In this document: in pieces, positions 19,702 to 28,556 of the stretch
Numbering within the stretch: position 1 is the first letter of the stretch
How the letters are laid out: each line of letters starts with the position of its first letter
Source: Paracoccaceae bacterium
GTDB taxonomy: Bacteria > Pseudomonadota > Alphaproteobacteria > Rhodobacterales > Rhodobacteraceae
Direction: 5' to 3'
DNA: 64,000 nt
Assembly: GCA_030697175.1 (NCBI GenBank)
Contig: JAUYQR010000011.1
Coordinates: 62,001-126,000, forward strand
The notes under the pieces: generated by a model
Told to the model about the DNA's origin: nothing
Seen by the model: the letters and a program-made list of their open reading frames with translations, nothing else
The model's database searches: none
Made by a program: the position numbers and the translations under genes

Positions 19702-22700
19702 TCACGCCACCAGCGCTTCGGCCTTCTTCAGATCGACGCTGACCAGCTGGCTCACGCCCTGTTCCTGCATCGTCACACCAAAAAGCCGGTCCATCCGCGC
19801 CATCGTCACCGCGTGGTGCGTGATGATCAGGAAACGCGTCTCGGTCCGCCGCGTCATCTCGTCCAGCAGATCGCAGAACCGCGTCACGTTCGCGTCGTCA
19901 AGCGGCGCATCCACCTCGTCCAGCACGCAGATCGGCGCGGGGTTCGCCAGGAACACGCCGAAGATCAGCGCCAGTGCCGTCAGCGTCTGCTCGCCGCCCG
20001 ACAACAGGCTCAAGACGGCAAGCTTCTTGCCCGGCGGCTGGCACATGATCTCCAGCCCCGCCTCCAGGGGATCGTCGCTTTCCACCAGGACCAGCCGCGC
20101 CTCGCCGCCCCCGAACAGATGCGTGAACAACGTCGAGAAATTCGCGTTCACCTGCTCGAACGCGGTCAGCAGCCGCTCGCGGCCCTCCTTGTTCAGCCCG
20201 GCAATCCCGGCGCGCAGCTTCTTGACCGCCTCTTCCAGATCGCGCTTTTCGGTGGCCAGCGCGGTGTATTCCGCCTCTACCGCCTTGGCATCTTCCTCGG
20301 CCCGCAGGTTCACCGCACCAAGCGCCTCTCGCTGGCGTTTCAGGCGGCCAACCTCCGTCTCCAGATGGTCCGCCGCCGGCATCTTGTCCGGATCGGTGCG
20401 CAAGGATGCCAGCAACTCATTCGGCGTCCGGTCGTCCGCCTCGCGGATACGCTCGGCGGCCAGCGTCACACCCTCACGCGCCGCATCAAGCCGCGCTTCG
20501 GCCCGCGCCCGCGCTTCCCGCGCCTCGCCCGCCGCGCGCTCCGCCTCCCGCTCGGCCAGTTGCGCCTCGCGCAAGCTCGCTTCCGCAGCCACCAGCGCCT
20601 CTGCCGCCACCCGCCGCCGCGCCTCTGCCGCCTCCATCGCCTCGACCAACGCGTCGCGCCTGGCGGCAATCTCCTCCGGTGCCAGCGTCGCTTCGGCCAG
20701 CTCTTCCTCGGTCTCGGCACGCCGCTCGGTCAGTTCGGTGATCCGACGCTCCGCCGTCTCCAGCCGGTGCTTCCAGCCCGACAACTCCTTCACCGCCTCC
20801 TGCCGCCGCCGCACCCGCGCCTCGCCCTCGCGGCGCAACTCGTCCTGCGCCGACCGGCGGCTCATCATCGCGATGCGCGCAGCCTCAACGGTGAAGCGCG
20901 CCGCTTCAACCGCGCCCCGCGCCGCTTCCAGATCGCCAAGCTCGGCCACCGCAGCCTCGGCCTCGCGCAAGCGGGACCGCGCCGCCATCGCCTCATCCTC
21001 GAACCGTGCAACCGCCAGCCGCGCCGCTTCGACCTTGCCCCCGGCGATCGAGCGGTCCGCCTCGGCCCGCGCCGCCGCCCGGTTCGCCTCGGTCACGCGG
21101 GCATCCGCCGCCCGCCGGGCGTCCCTCGCCCGCTGGTCGCTGGCCGCCAGTTCCGCCAGCCGAGCCTGCAAGGACTCGTGCGCCTGCCGCGCGCCTTCGG
21201 CCCGTGCCGCCACATCCTCCAGATCGCGCTTCAACTGCACCAGCCGGTTCAACTGCTGCAACCGCAGCGCTGCCGCCGAGGGCGCATCCTCCGCCCCCGC
21301 GCGAAACCCGTCCCAGCGCCACAGGTCGCCCTCAAGGCTGACCAGCCGCTGCCCCGGCCTGAGATCGCCTTGCAGCGCAAAGCCCTGCGCGCGGCTGACC
21401 AGCCCGATCTGGCTCAGCCGCCGCGCCAGAACCGCCGGCCCCTGCACCTCCGATCCCAGCGGCACAGTCCCCTTTGGCAGCGCCTGCGCGTCGGCATAAG
21501 GCTCCAGCCGCGCCCAGCCCGACCGCGCGCCCCCTTCCACCTCGGGGCTGCGCAGATCGTCGGCCAAGGCGGCACCCAGCGCCTTTTCATACCCCGGCGT
21601 CACCACCAGCTTGTCCAAAAGCTGATGCCCCGCCTGCGCCTCGCGCTCCACCAGCCGCGCCAGCGCCGCCACTTCGGCGCGCAACGCATTCGCCTCGCCC
21701 TCGGCCGAGGACCGCGCCGCCCGCGCCTCGGCCTCACGCCCCTGCGTCTCGGCCCGCGCCACCTCCGCCGCTTCCAGCACCACCTCGGTCGCCTCGGCCT
21801 CCTCCGCCGCCACCGCCTGCGCTTCTTCCGCCGCCTCGAACGCCTCCGACGCCGCCACCAGCGCCTCGCCCGCCACATCGACCGTCTCGCGCGCCCGCGC
21901 CGCCTCGGCCTCGGCCCGCTCCAGCGTGGCGCGGGTGTCGCCCTGCATCCGCTGCGCCGACTGGTGCCGTGCCGCCAGACGCGCGGCATCCTCGGTCGCC
22001 TCCGACAGCACGGTTTCCCGGTCGGTCAGGATCGCGCCCGCCTCGCGCGCGGCCTCCATCGCCTCGGCCAGCTTGTCGTCATGCCCCTCGTGGGCGCGGG
22101 CCAACTGCTCCACCTCCCATTCCAGCCGCGCGATGACCTCGCCCGCGTCGCGGTTCAACCCCGCCTCGCGCTCCATGTCGCGCGTCAACTGATCGACCCG
22201 GCCCCGCAGCGTGTCGATCATCGCCAGCGCGCGCGCCTCCTGATCGCCCAACGCATCGCGCTGCAAGGCCAGCCGTTGCAGGATGGCGCTGGCAATCGCC
22301 TCCTCCTCGCGCTTTGGCGGCAAGGCATCCTCCGCCGCCTCGCGCGCCTTGCCAGCCCCACGCGCCGCCGCCTCCGCCTGCCCCGCCGCGATCAGCCGTT
22401 CACGCAAGGCGCCCTCGGCCACACTTCGCGCCTCATCCGCCTCGCGCCAGCGCCGCCACAAAAGCATCCCCTCGGCCAGCCGCAACTCCTCGCCGATCTC
22501 GCGATACCGCGCCGCCTGCTTGGCCTGCCGCACCAGCAGGCTCAACTGCTGCGCCAACTGCTCCAGCACATCGTCGACGCGCAGCAGGTTCTGCTCGGTC
22601 CCCGCCAGCTTCAGCTCCGCCTCATGCCGCCGCGCATAAAGGCCCGAGATCCCCGCCGCCTCCTCCAGAATCCGCCGCCGCGCCTTTGGCTTGGCGTTGA

Positions 22701-23157
22701 TCAGCTCGGAGATCTGCCCCTGCCGCACCAGGGCCGGGCTGGCAGACCCGGTCGAGGCATCTGCAAACAGCATCTGCACATCCCGCGCCCGCACCTCCTT
22801 GGTGTTGGCCCGGTAGGCCGACCCCGCATCCCGCGTGATCCGCCGCACGATCTCGATCTGGTCGGCGTCGTTGAAGCCCGCAGGCGCCAGCCGGTCCCCG
22901 TTGTCGATCACCAGCGCCACTTCCGCGAAATGCCGCGCGCCGCGGGTGGCAGCGCCGTTGAAGATCACGTCCTCCATCCCGCCGCCGCGCATCGCCGTGG
23001 GGCGGTTTTCGCCCATCACCCAGCGCAGCGCTTCCAGCAGGTTCGACTTGCCGCAGCCATTCGGCCCCACAACGCCCGTCAAACCCTCATGGATCACCAG
23101 ATCCGTGGGGTCGACAAAGCTTTTGAAGCCGTTGAGCCGGAGTTTCGTAAGCCGCAA
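19702..23157 (-). CDS. smc: Chromosome segregation ATPase SMC
   Basis: The 1151-residue condensin core. N-terminal ATPase half with Walker A GVVGPNGCGKSN (about 29-40), a long heptad-rich Ala/Glu/Arg coiled coil, a hinge near 500-620, the return coiled coil, and the C-terminal half with signature LSGGEQTLTALAL (about 1049) and Walker B CVLDEVDAPLDD. SMC with ScpA and ScpB organises and separates chromosomes. Full length for the family and one unbroken frame. The GC-rich coiled coil generates very long antisense open frames, which are not genes. Confidence 0.97.
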   Translation of the reverse strand: MRLTKLRLNGFKSFVDPTDLVIHEGLTGVVGPNGCGKSNLLEALRWVMGENRPTAMRGGGMEDVIFNGAATRGARHFAEVALVIDNGDRLAPAGFNDADQIEIVRRITRDAGSAYRANTKEVRARDVQMLFADASTGSASPALVRQGQISELINAKPKARRRILEEAAGISGLYARRHEAELKLAGTEQNLLRVDDVLEQLAQQLSLLVRQAKQAARYREIGEELRLAEGMLLWRRWREADEARSVAEGALRERLIAAGQAEAAARGAGKAREAAEDALPPKREEEAIASAILQRLALQRDALGDQEARALAMIDTLRGRVDQLTRDMEREAGLNRDAGEVIARLEWEVEQLARAHEGHDDKLAEAMEAAREAGAILTDRETVLSEATEDAARLAARHQSAQRMQGDTRATLERAEAEAARARETVDVAGEALVAASEAFEAAEEAQAVAAEEAEATEVVLEAAEVARAETQGREAEARAARSSAEGEANALRAEVAALARLVEREAQAGHQLLDKLVVTPGYEKALGAALADDLRSPEVEGGARSGWARLEPYADAQALPKGTVPLGSEVQGPAVLARRLSQIGLVSRAQGFALQGDLRPGQRLVSLEGDLWRWDGFRAGAEDAPSAAALRLQQLNRLVQLKRDLEDVAARAEGARQAHESLQARLAELAASDQRARDARRAADARVTEANRAAARAEADRSIAGGKVEAARLAVARFEDEAMAARSRLREAEAAVAELGDLEAARGAVEAARFTVEAARIAMMSRRSAQDELRREGEARVRRRQEAVKELSGWKHRLETAERRITELTERRAETEEELAEATLAPEEIAARRDALVEAMEAAEARRRVAAEALVAAEASLREAQLAEREAERAAGEAREARARAEARLDAAREGVTLAAERIREADDRTPNELLASLRTDPDKMPAADHLETEVGRLKRQREALGAVNLRAEEDAKAVEAEYTALATEKRDLEEAVKKLRAGIAGLNKEGRERLLTAFEQVNANFSTLFTHLFGGGEARLVLVESDDPLEAGLEIMCQPPGKKLAVLSLLSGGEQTLTALALIFGVFLANPAPICVLDEVDAPLDDANVTRFCDLLDEMTRRTETRFLIITHHAVTMARMDRLFGVTMQEQGVSQLVSVDLKKAEALVA

Positions 23158-23543
23158 GATCGCCTCATGAGTCGCGAAACCGCATCGTCCCGTCGCCGCG
23201 CGCGATAGTCAACCTCGCGCCCCATCATCTTGACCGTTGGTGGCGGTTATCCCCAACATCTTGCGAAAACCCACGTTTCCGCGGCCCAAACCCCTCGCCC
23301 GGCCCGCGACCCGAATCGCCCCGCCACAATCAGGGCCCGCCAACCGCCCGCTGCCCCGGTTTTGCCGCATTCCAGCCGGTTTCCTGCCAACCTTACAACC
23401 AAAGCGGGCAATTTTCACCGTTCCAGTGGATGCGCGGTTAAGGGTTACGGCCTTATTATGGTGTTAATGGGCCTGAACTGCTTGCAGCGGGGGGTGCCAG
23501 GACTGGACGGGATTTCTGCCAGATCAACCTAGTGGAGTGTAAC
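23158..23543. other. Divergent smc/flp promoter region
   Basis: A 386-base spacer without a convincing gene between divergent smc and flp. The flp-proximal part (about 23400-23480) is A+T-richer than its surroundings and includes TATTAT at 23454-23459, a plausible -10 box, though no good -35 box is seen at 16-18 bases. GGAG at 23534 is the flp ribosome-binding site. No binding site could be assigned. Confidence 0.5.
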
Positions 23544-23741
23544 ATGACCAATTTCCTGAAGAATACCTTCGCCCGCTTTGCCAAAGACGAAAAGGGCGTG
23601 ACCCTCGTCGAATACGGCATCGCGCTGATCCTCGCCGTGACCGTTGGCACGGCTGCACTCACCACCCTCGCTGGCGGTGTTTCCGAACGAATGGGCGACG
23701 CAAACACCTGCCTTCGGACGGCTTGCCCTACTACCCCCTGA
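23544..23741 (+). CDS. flp: Flp-type pilin
   Basis: A 65-residue prepilin of the Flp family, the major subunit of Tad pili. After a short basic leader the processing site KG/VTLVEYG is seen (cleavage after Gly18, with Glu at +5 and Tyr at +6), followed by a hydrophobic helix (GIALILAVTVGTAAL). The tail ends NTCLRTACPTTP, with two cysteines that could form a disulfide. ATG 23544 has GGAG about 6 bases upstream. It is the first gene of the tad locus and is followed by a strong hairpin. Confidence 0.93.
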   Translation: MTNFLKNTFARFAKDEKGVTLVEYGIALILAVTVGTAALTTLAGGVSERMGDANTCLRTACPTTP

Positions 23742-23747
23742 AGTTAG

Positions 23748-23777
23748 CGGAGCGCCCGCTATTTGTCGGGCGCTCCG
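23748..23777 (+). other. Strong intra-operon hairpin after flp
   Basis: CGGAGCGCCCG at 23748-23758 and CGGGCGCTCCG at 23767-23777 form a perfect 11-bp stem with an 8-base loop. It begins 6 bases after the pilin stop and no U-run follows. It probably acts as a partial terminator or a 3'-end stabiliser that leaves extra pilin message relative to the downstream assembly genes. Confidence 0.75.
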
Positions 23778-23837
23778 TCGATCACGGGTTGATCCCAATG
23801 GGTGCCCTTTTCAATCGCTAGCATTCTCGAGGCCGTC

Positions 23838-24656
23838 ATGCGCATTATGTCCTTTCTCACTTTCGCGGCCGGTCTCGCGGTAGCCGGTGGTTCTACGTTC
23901 ATGGCGCGGGATTTTCTCGAGACGAAATATGCACGGGTAGCTGCCGAAACCTGCTCCAATGACCTGGTAAAGGTTGTTGTCGCCACAGTCGATATCGCCT
24001 TCGGTCAAGTCATCGACACATCCAAGCTGCAAACCCAGGATTGGCCCGCTGCGGCCCTGCCGATCGGCAGCTTCAAGGATTTCACCGACCTGCTTCCCGC
24101 GACCGGCACCGAACCGCGCCGCGCCAAGTCGGCAATCGCCAAGGGCGAAATCGTGCTGGCCTCCAAGATTTCCAACTTTGGCGAAAAGGTCACCATCGTC
24201 CAATCGCTCAGCCCCAACAGTCGCGCTATCGCTATCATGGTCAGTGCGGAAACCGGCGTAGGCGGTTTTGTCACTCCCGGTGACAAGGTCGACATCATTC
24301 TGACCTATGGCGGTGGGGCAGAGATGAAGACCATCACCATTCTGCAAAACATCCGCGTCATCGGTGTCGACCAGCAGGCGAACGCCGATCAGGAAGCGCC
24401 GGAAGTCGCCCGCACCGTCACGCTGGAAGCCAGCGCCGAAGACAGCCAGAAACTCGCCCTCGCGCAAAAGGCCGGCACGCTCAGCCTCGCGCTGCGCACC
24501 ATTGAAAACAATGACGAACAGGTGCTGGAATCGATCAGCCTGCGCGACGTGCTGCGCGAACCGGAACCGGTAGAAACCGCCGCCCCGGCACAGGTTACCG
24601 TGCGCACCGTCACCGTCCGTCGCGGCGTCGAAGCCACCGAAGACGAAGTGAACTGA
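23838..24656 (+). CDS. cpaB: Flp pilus assembly protein CpaB/RcpC
   Basis: A 272-residue protein with an N-terminal membrane anchor or signal (MRIMSFLTFAAGLAVAGG), then a SAF-like region (VVVATVDIAFGQVIDTSKLQ) and the RcpC/CpaB domain (SRAIAIMVSAETGVGGFVTPGD...VDIILT). It acts in the periplasm in Tad pilus assembly, associated with the secretin. ATG 23838 has GAGG a few bases upstream; an earlier GTG would place the start inside the flp-cpaB spacer. The C-terminus is Val/Glu-rich and polar. Confidence 0.9.
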   Translation: MRIMSFLTFAAGLAVAGGSTFMARDFLETKYARVAAETCSNDLVKVVVATVDIAFGQVIDTSKLQTQDWPAAALPIGSFKDFTDLLPATGTEPRRAKSAIAKGEIVLASKISNFGEKVTIVQSLSPNSRAIAIMVSAETGVGGFVTPGDKVDIILTYGGGAEMKTITILQNIRVIGVDQQANADQEAPEVARTVTLEASAEDSQKLALAQKAGTLSLALRTIENNDEQVLESISLRDVLREPEPVETAAPAQVTVRTVTVRRGVEATEDEVN

Positions 24657-24684
24657 AGGCAGGGGCAAAGGGTGGGGGCAACAC

Positions 24685-26157
24685 ATGACACGGGAACCGG
24701 CAACGACCCTCGCGCATGACGAGCGGGGCACGATCCTTGTCCTCTGGGGCATCCTCCTCGGCGTGGTCCTCGGCTTCGTCGCGCTCTCGTTCGACCTCGG
24801 CCGCGCCAGCATCACCCGCTCGGAACTCCAGTCCTTCGCCGACAGCGTGGCCCTCGCCGCCGCGGGCGAGCTGGACGGCAACCCCGACAGCATCACCCGC
24901 GCGACCAATGTCGCCGCCCTGATCCTCGATCAGCAAAGTTTCGGCAACACCGACCGCAGCCTTCAGGGCGCCGTCGACTATACCCTCACCTACTTCCGCT
25001 CGCTGCCCACACCTGCCGCCAACCAGACTGTGCCGAATGACCTTTCTCCCATGACCGACGTGACAACCGACCCGGCACGCGCTGCCTACGTGCGTGTCGC
25101 CGTCACCCCGACCGTCGTTGAAAGCACCTTCGGTGCCGCCTTCGCCGCACTGACCGGGCAACAGAACCGCGATTACACCCTTGGCGCCGAGGCCGTCGCC
25201 GGACTGTCTATCCTGGCCTGCGACATCACACCGATGTTTTTCTGCCTGCCGCAAGGCACCCCATTCAGGGCCGACGACAACATCGGCACCATGATCCAGA
25301 TGCGGCGAGGCGGCCCGCAGGCAGGCTGGCAACCCGGCAACTTCGGCTTTCTCGATCCGCGCGGGGGCCTGGAAGTTGATCCGACCGGCCCTTGCAGGAA
25401 TGAAAGCGGTGCGAACCTTCTGCAATGCCTTCTGGGTGCGGTAGACAACATCACCCAATGCTTCGACCAGCGTGGCGTCCTTACCGATCCCGGTCAGTCA
25501 AACGGGTTGATGAACACCGTCTTCAACATCCGTTTCGACATCTACACCGGCAACATGCGGAACGCCCGTAGTGACCCCAACTACGCCCCTGCACCGAACG
25601 TGATCAAGGGACGGGCGGCAGCTTCCGGCGGCAACGGCAACGGCGGCGGAGGAAACTCGAATGCCTGCAACCCTCCCACGGTCACAACCAGCGCTGCCCT
25701 GCCCCGCGACACCGTTCTGATCAACGATCCGACCCGCCGCTTTGGCGACGGCGTCTGGTCGCGCACCAACTACGTAAACCTCAACTATGGCGGCACCGAC
25801 CCGCATCCCGGCGCGACGACCCGCTATCGGTATTACCTTGATGAACTGGCACGAGCAGGCACTGGGCGCATCCTGGCGGCTCCCCGTCTCGAAACCGGCC
25901 GGCCCTCCTGTTCTACCGTTCCGCCCGCCGGACCCGACCGCCGGATCATCACGGTCGCCGGCATCGATTGCTCCGCGAACGGCTTCAACGGCCGCGCTAC
26001 AGTACCGGTGCGAGAGTTCTTCAAGATATTCCTGACCGAACCGATCACTGAAGACGACGCCATCTACGGCGAGATCATCGGTTCGGCCAGCGAAGCAGGC
26101 ACTGGCGCGGTCGGCACCGGCGGCATCGTCCGCGACGTCGTGCAGTTGTATCGGTGA
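24685..26157 (+). CDS. TadG-like pilus assembly protein
   Basis: A 490-residue protein with the TadE/TadG-type N-terminus: a short cytoplasmic DERGTILVLWG followed by one membrane helix (ILLGVVLGFVALSFDLGRA) and a helix (SELQSFADSVALAAAGELDG) typical of 'Tad' pseudopilin-like proteins. The large periplasmic part holds a Gly/Asn-rich flexible stretch (NGNGGGGNSN) near residues 314-324 and several cysteines. Its precise role is not defined. The stop overlaps the next start (GTGA). Confidence 0.82.
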   Translation: MTREPATTLAHDERGTILVLWGILLGVVLGFVALSFDLGRASITRSELQSFADSVALAAAGELDGNPDSITRATNVAALILDQQSFGNTDRSLQGAVDYTLTYFRSLPTPAANQTVPNDLSPMTDVTTDPARAAYVRVAVTPTVVESTFGAAFAALTGQQNRDYTLGAEAVAGLSILACDITPMFFCLPQGTPFRADDNIGTMIQMRRGGPQAGWQPGNFGFLDPRGGLEVDPTGPCRNESGANLLQCLLGAVDNITQCFDQRGVLTDPGQSNGLMNTVFNIRFDIYTGNMRNARSDPNYAPAPNVIKGRAAASGGNGNGGGGNSNACNPPTVTTSAALPRDTVLINDPTRRFGDGVWSRTNYVNLNYGGTDPHPGATTRYRYYLDELARAGTGRILAAPRLETGRPSCSTVPPAGPDRRIITVAGIDCSANGFNGRATVPVREFFKIFLTEPITEDDAIYGEIIGSASEAGTGAVGTGGIVRDVVQLYR

Positions 26158-26669
26158 TCGCCATGCACCGCCCCCGTCACCGTCTGACCCGCTCGCTTCG
26201 CAGCTTCGCCCGCGACACCTCCGGCGCGCAGCTTGTCGAATTCGCGCTGGTCCTGCCGATGATGCTTCTGGTTTTCGCCGTCATCATCGAAGGCGGCCGG
26301 ATGATGTGGTCCTACCAGACGGTCGTCGCCGGTGTCCGCGATGCCTCGCGCTTTCTCGCCCGGGTCACCGACCGCAACATCTGTGACACCCCCGGCGCCG
26401 TCTTCAACTTCGACTCCACGCTTCTCACCTTCGTGCGCACCTCGAACGACGGCAGCACGATCTTTCCAAGCGGTGTGACCGTGACCGGCGTCACCTCCTC
26501 GCTGCAATGCTTCACCGGCACCTACCGCTCGGACGAAGCGCCCATCGTGACGGTACGCGCCGCCGTCACGATCACCTTCCCCTTCGCCGGCCTCTTCACC
26601 CTCGTCGGTGGCAACCAGCCTACGTTGCTGACCAGCGTCGCCGACCAAAGCCGGGTGTACGGATCATGA
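26154..26669 (+). CDS. TadE/F-like minor pseudopilin 1
   Basis: A 171-residue protein with the TadE motif: basic leader, then DTSGAQLVEFALVLPMMLLV, where the Gly and the Glu at +5 match prepilin-peptidase processing, followed by a hydrophobic helix. The rest is a periplasmic domain with two cysteines. A GTG start at 26154 overlaps the preceding TGA; ATG 26163 is an alternative that changes only three residues. TadE and TadF proteins are needed for Tad pilus formation. Confidence 0.85.
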   Translation: MIAMHRPRHRLTRSLRSFARDTSGAQLVEFALVLPMMLLVFAVIIEGGRMMWSYQTVVAGVRDASRFLARVTDRNICDTPGAVFNFDSTLLTFVRTSNDGSTIFPSGVTVTGVTSSLQCFTGTYRSDEAPIVTVRAAVTITFPFAGLFTLVGGNQPTLLTSVADQSRVYGS

Positions 26670-27307
26670 CGCGCCCCCGCCTCACTCGCGGTCCCGCCGA
26701 TTTCCTGCGCGACGAAACCGGCGCCACGCTGGTCGAGTTTGCGTTGGTCATCAGCCTGTTCCTCCTGATCTTCTTCGGCCTGATCGACTTTGGCCGCCTG
26801 GCCTATCACCTTGTCACCTCGGAACGCGCCATGCAGGCTGCAGCCCGCATCGCTGCGGTGCGCCCGGCCGCCTGCCCTGGGGTGCCGCTTGAGAATGAGC
26901 GTATTACTCCGGCGGCAGCAACGGTGGACTACGGCACCAGTTGCGGCGCGGCCGGTGGGCCATATTGCGTCAACCCCGGCCCGATCACCTGCTCCGGCGT
27001 CGCCACCAACCCGACCGCCGCCGAGGTCTGGGCGCGGGTGCGCAACACGCTGCCCGGAACGGCGACCATCGCCAACCTTCGCTTCACCTACACCTACGAT
27101 GCCCGCATGGGCTTTCTCGGTGGGCCTTATGTGCCGATCGTGACCGTGCAACTGCAAAACGTCACGTTCGAATTCGTGACCCCGCTGTCGGCACTGGCTG
27201 CCGTTGCAGGGGCCGCCCCCGGCGGAACTGTCGGCACGGCGATCACCCTGCCGGGTATGAGCGTATCGTTGCCGGGTGAAGACCTGGCACAAGGCGGCAA
27301 TGGCTAG
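26666..27307 (+). CDS. TadE/F-like minor pseudopilin 2
   Basis: A 213-residue protein, again with the pseudopilin signature (DETGATLVEFALVISLFLLI) after a basic leader, then a periplasmic domain with several cysteines (ACPG, SCGAAGGPYC, TCSG). ATG 26666 overlaps the TGA of the previous gene; a longer frame upstream is only a shadow of that gene. It forms a pair with the preceding TadE-like gene. Confidence 0.87.
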   Translation: MTRPRLTRGPADFLRDETGATLVEFALVISLFLLIFFGLIDFGRLAYHLVTSERAMQAAARIAAVRPAACPGVPLENERITPAAATVDYGTSCGAAGGPYCVNPGPITCSGVATNPTAAEVWARVRNTLPGTATIANLRFTYTYDARMGFLGGPYVPIVTVQLQNVTFEFVTPLSALAAVAGAAPGGTVGTAITLPGMSVSLPGEDLAQGGNG

Positions 27308-27332
27308 GCCGCAAAGGAATTTGGAAGGCAAG

Positions 27333-28553
27333 ATGGCACAGACCGACAAAGATATCGTCCTGATTTCAGAGGACAGCGCCTTCAGCGACAGGATCGGCGC
27401 GCTGGTCAGACGCCAGCCGGGGTTTGCGCTCCAGCAGTGCAACGCCACGCTTTCCACCATGAACGGCAAGGCGGTCGATCTTGCCAGGACCTCCGAACTC
27501 ATCATCTTCCAGGCCTCGACCAACACCGCCAGCGACATCGAGGCCCTGAAGGGCATCGCCAAAAGCGGCAGCGCGGCCCGGATCCTTGCGGTCAGCGACA
27601 GCACCGTTCCCTTCGGCCTCGCCCACAGCCTGCTGCAGGTCGGCGCCACCGAGGTGGTGCCGGACACCGTTGCCGATGCCGAACTCAGCCGCATCCTCAG
27701 CCGCCTGTCGATGCCGCGCCGCCTGACGCTGACCAGCCCCGACCTGCGCGAAGGTCAGGTCATCGCCGTGTCGAAGGCACGCGGCGGCATCGGGGCCACC
27801 ACGCTCGCCGTCAACCTTGCCGATCATCTGGTCGGCCAGAAGAAACGCTTCGGCAAATCCGTAACCCGCAAGGTCGTGCTGGTTGACCTCGATCTTCAGT
27901 TCGGCGCCGTTGCGGGCTTCCTTGATCTTCAGCCGAACGACGCGCTTTACAGCCTTGCCAAGGACCGGATCGACCCCGACAGCGTCTTTCTGGAACAGGC
28001 CATCGTCAAGACCGCCTCGGGCCTTGCCGTGATCGCCGCACCCGACGGCTTCATGCCGCTGAACGCGCTGCAACCCGACCAGATCCGCGCCCTGATCTAC
28101 CGGCTTCAGCAAAGCTACGATTTCGTCATCGTCGATCTGCCGCACGCGATGGTCGATTGGCTGACCCCGGTGCTGGAGGCTGCCAATACCGTGCTGATCG
28201 TCAGCGGCACCTCGGTGCCCTTCGTGCAGCAGACCCGGCGCCTGATCGACTTCTTCAAGGACCAGAACCCGTCCTTGAACATCGAGGTCGTGGTCGGCCA
28301 GGAAAAGAAGCCGCTTTTGAAATCACGCCGCCACGCCGAGGCGGCAAAGGCGTTGGAAACCGAATTCCGGCACTGGCTGCCGCCTGATGCGAAGGCCGCC
28401 GAAGAAGCGATGGATCGGGGCCGCCCCCTGTCACAGACGGCGTCCGGCTCTGCACTGAACAAGGAAATCGCACAGATTTCCGCGCGCATCCTCTCCGCGG
28501 TGGCCAGCAACCGCGATCCCAAGAACCTCAAGGCCGAACGGCGGGAAAGATAG
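27333..28553 (+). CDS. cpaE: Pilus assembly ATPase-like protein CpaE/TadZ
   Basis: A 406-residue protein: an N-terminal receiver-like domain (IVLISEDSAFSDRIGALVRR) and a C-terminal ParA/MinD-type domain. It localises the Tad machine at the pole or membrane in better-studied relatives. The deviant Walker A region reads SKARGGIGATTLAVNLA: the signature Lys of KGG is Arg and the second Lys is Ala. Later motifs VVLVDLDLQFG and FVIVDLPHAM are present. ATG 27333 is preceded by GGAAGG at 4-5 bases; an earlier in-frame ATG overlaps the previous gene and lacks a good site. Confidence 0.9.
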   Translation: MAQTDKDIVLISEDSAFSDRIGALVRRQPGFALQQCNATLSTMNGKAVDLARTSELIIFQASTNTASDIEALKGIAKSGSAARILAVSDSTVPFGLAHSLLQVGATEVVPDTVADAELSRILSRLSMPRRLTLTSPDLREGQVIAVSKARGGIGATTLAVNLADHLVGQKKRFGKSVTRKVVLVDLDLQFGAVAGFLDLQPNDALYSLAKDRIDPDSVFLEQAIVKTASGLAVIAAPDGFMPLNALQPDQIRALIYRLQQSYDFVIVDLPHAMVDWLTPVLEAANTVLIVSGTSVPFVQQTRRLIDFFKDQNPSLNIEVVVGQEKKPLLKSRRHAEAAKALETEFRHWLPPDAKAAEEAMDRGRPLSQTASGSALNKEIAQISARILSAVASNRDPKNLKAERRER

Positions 28554-28556
28554 ATC

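Noticed and set aside
19640-23208. Open plus-strand frames of 619 and 1131 codons
   Set aside because: They are antisense to the smc coiled coil. The repeated Ala/Arg/Glu codons of smc read as long open frames on the other strand; composition is extremely biased and no domain is seen.
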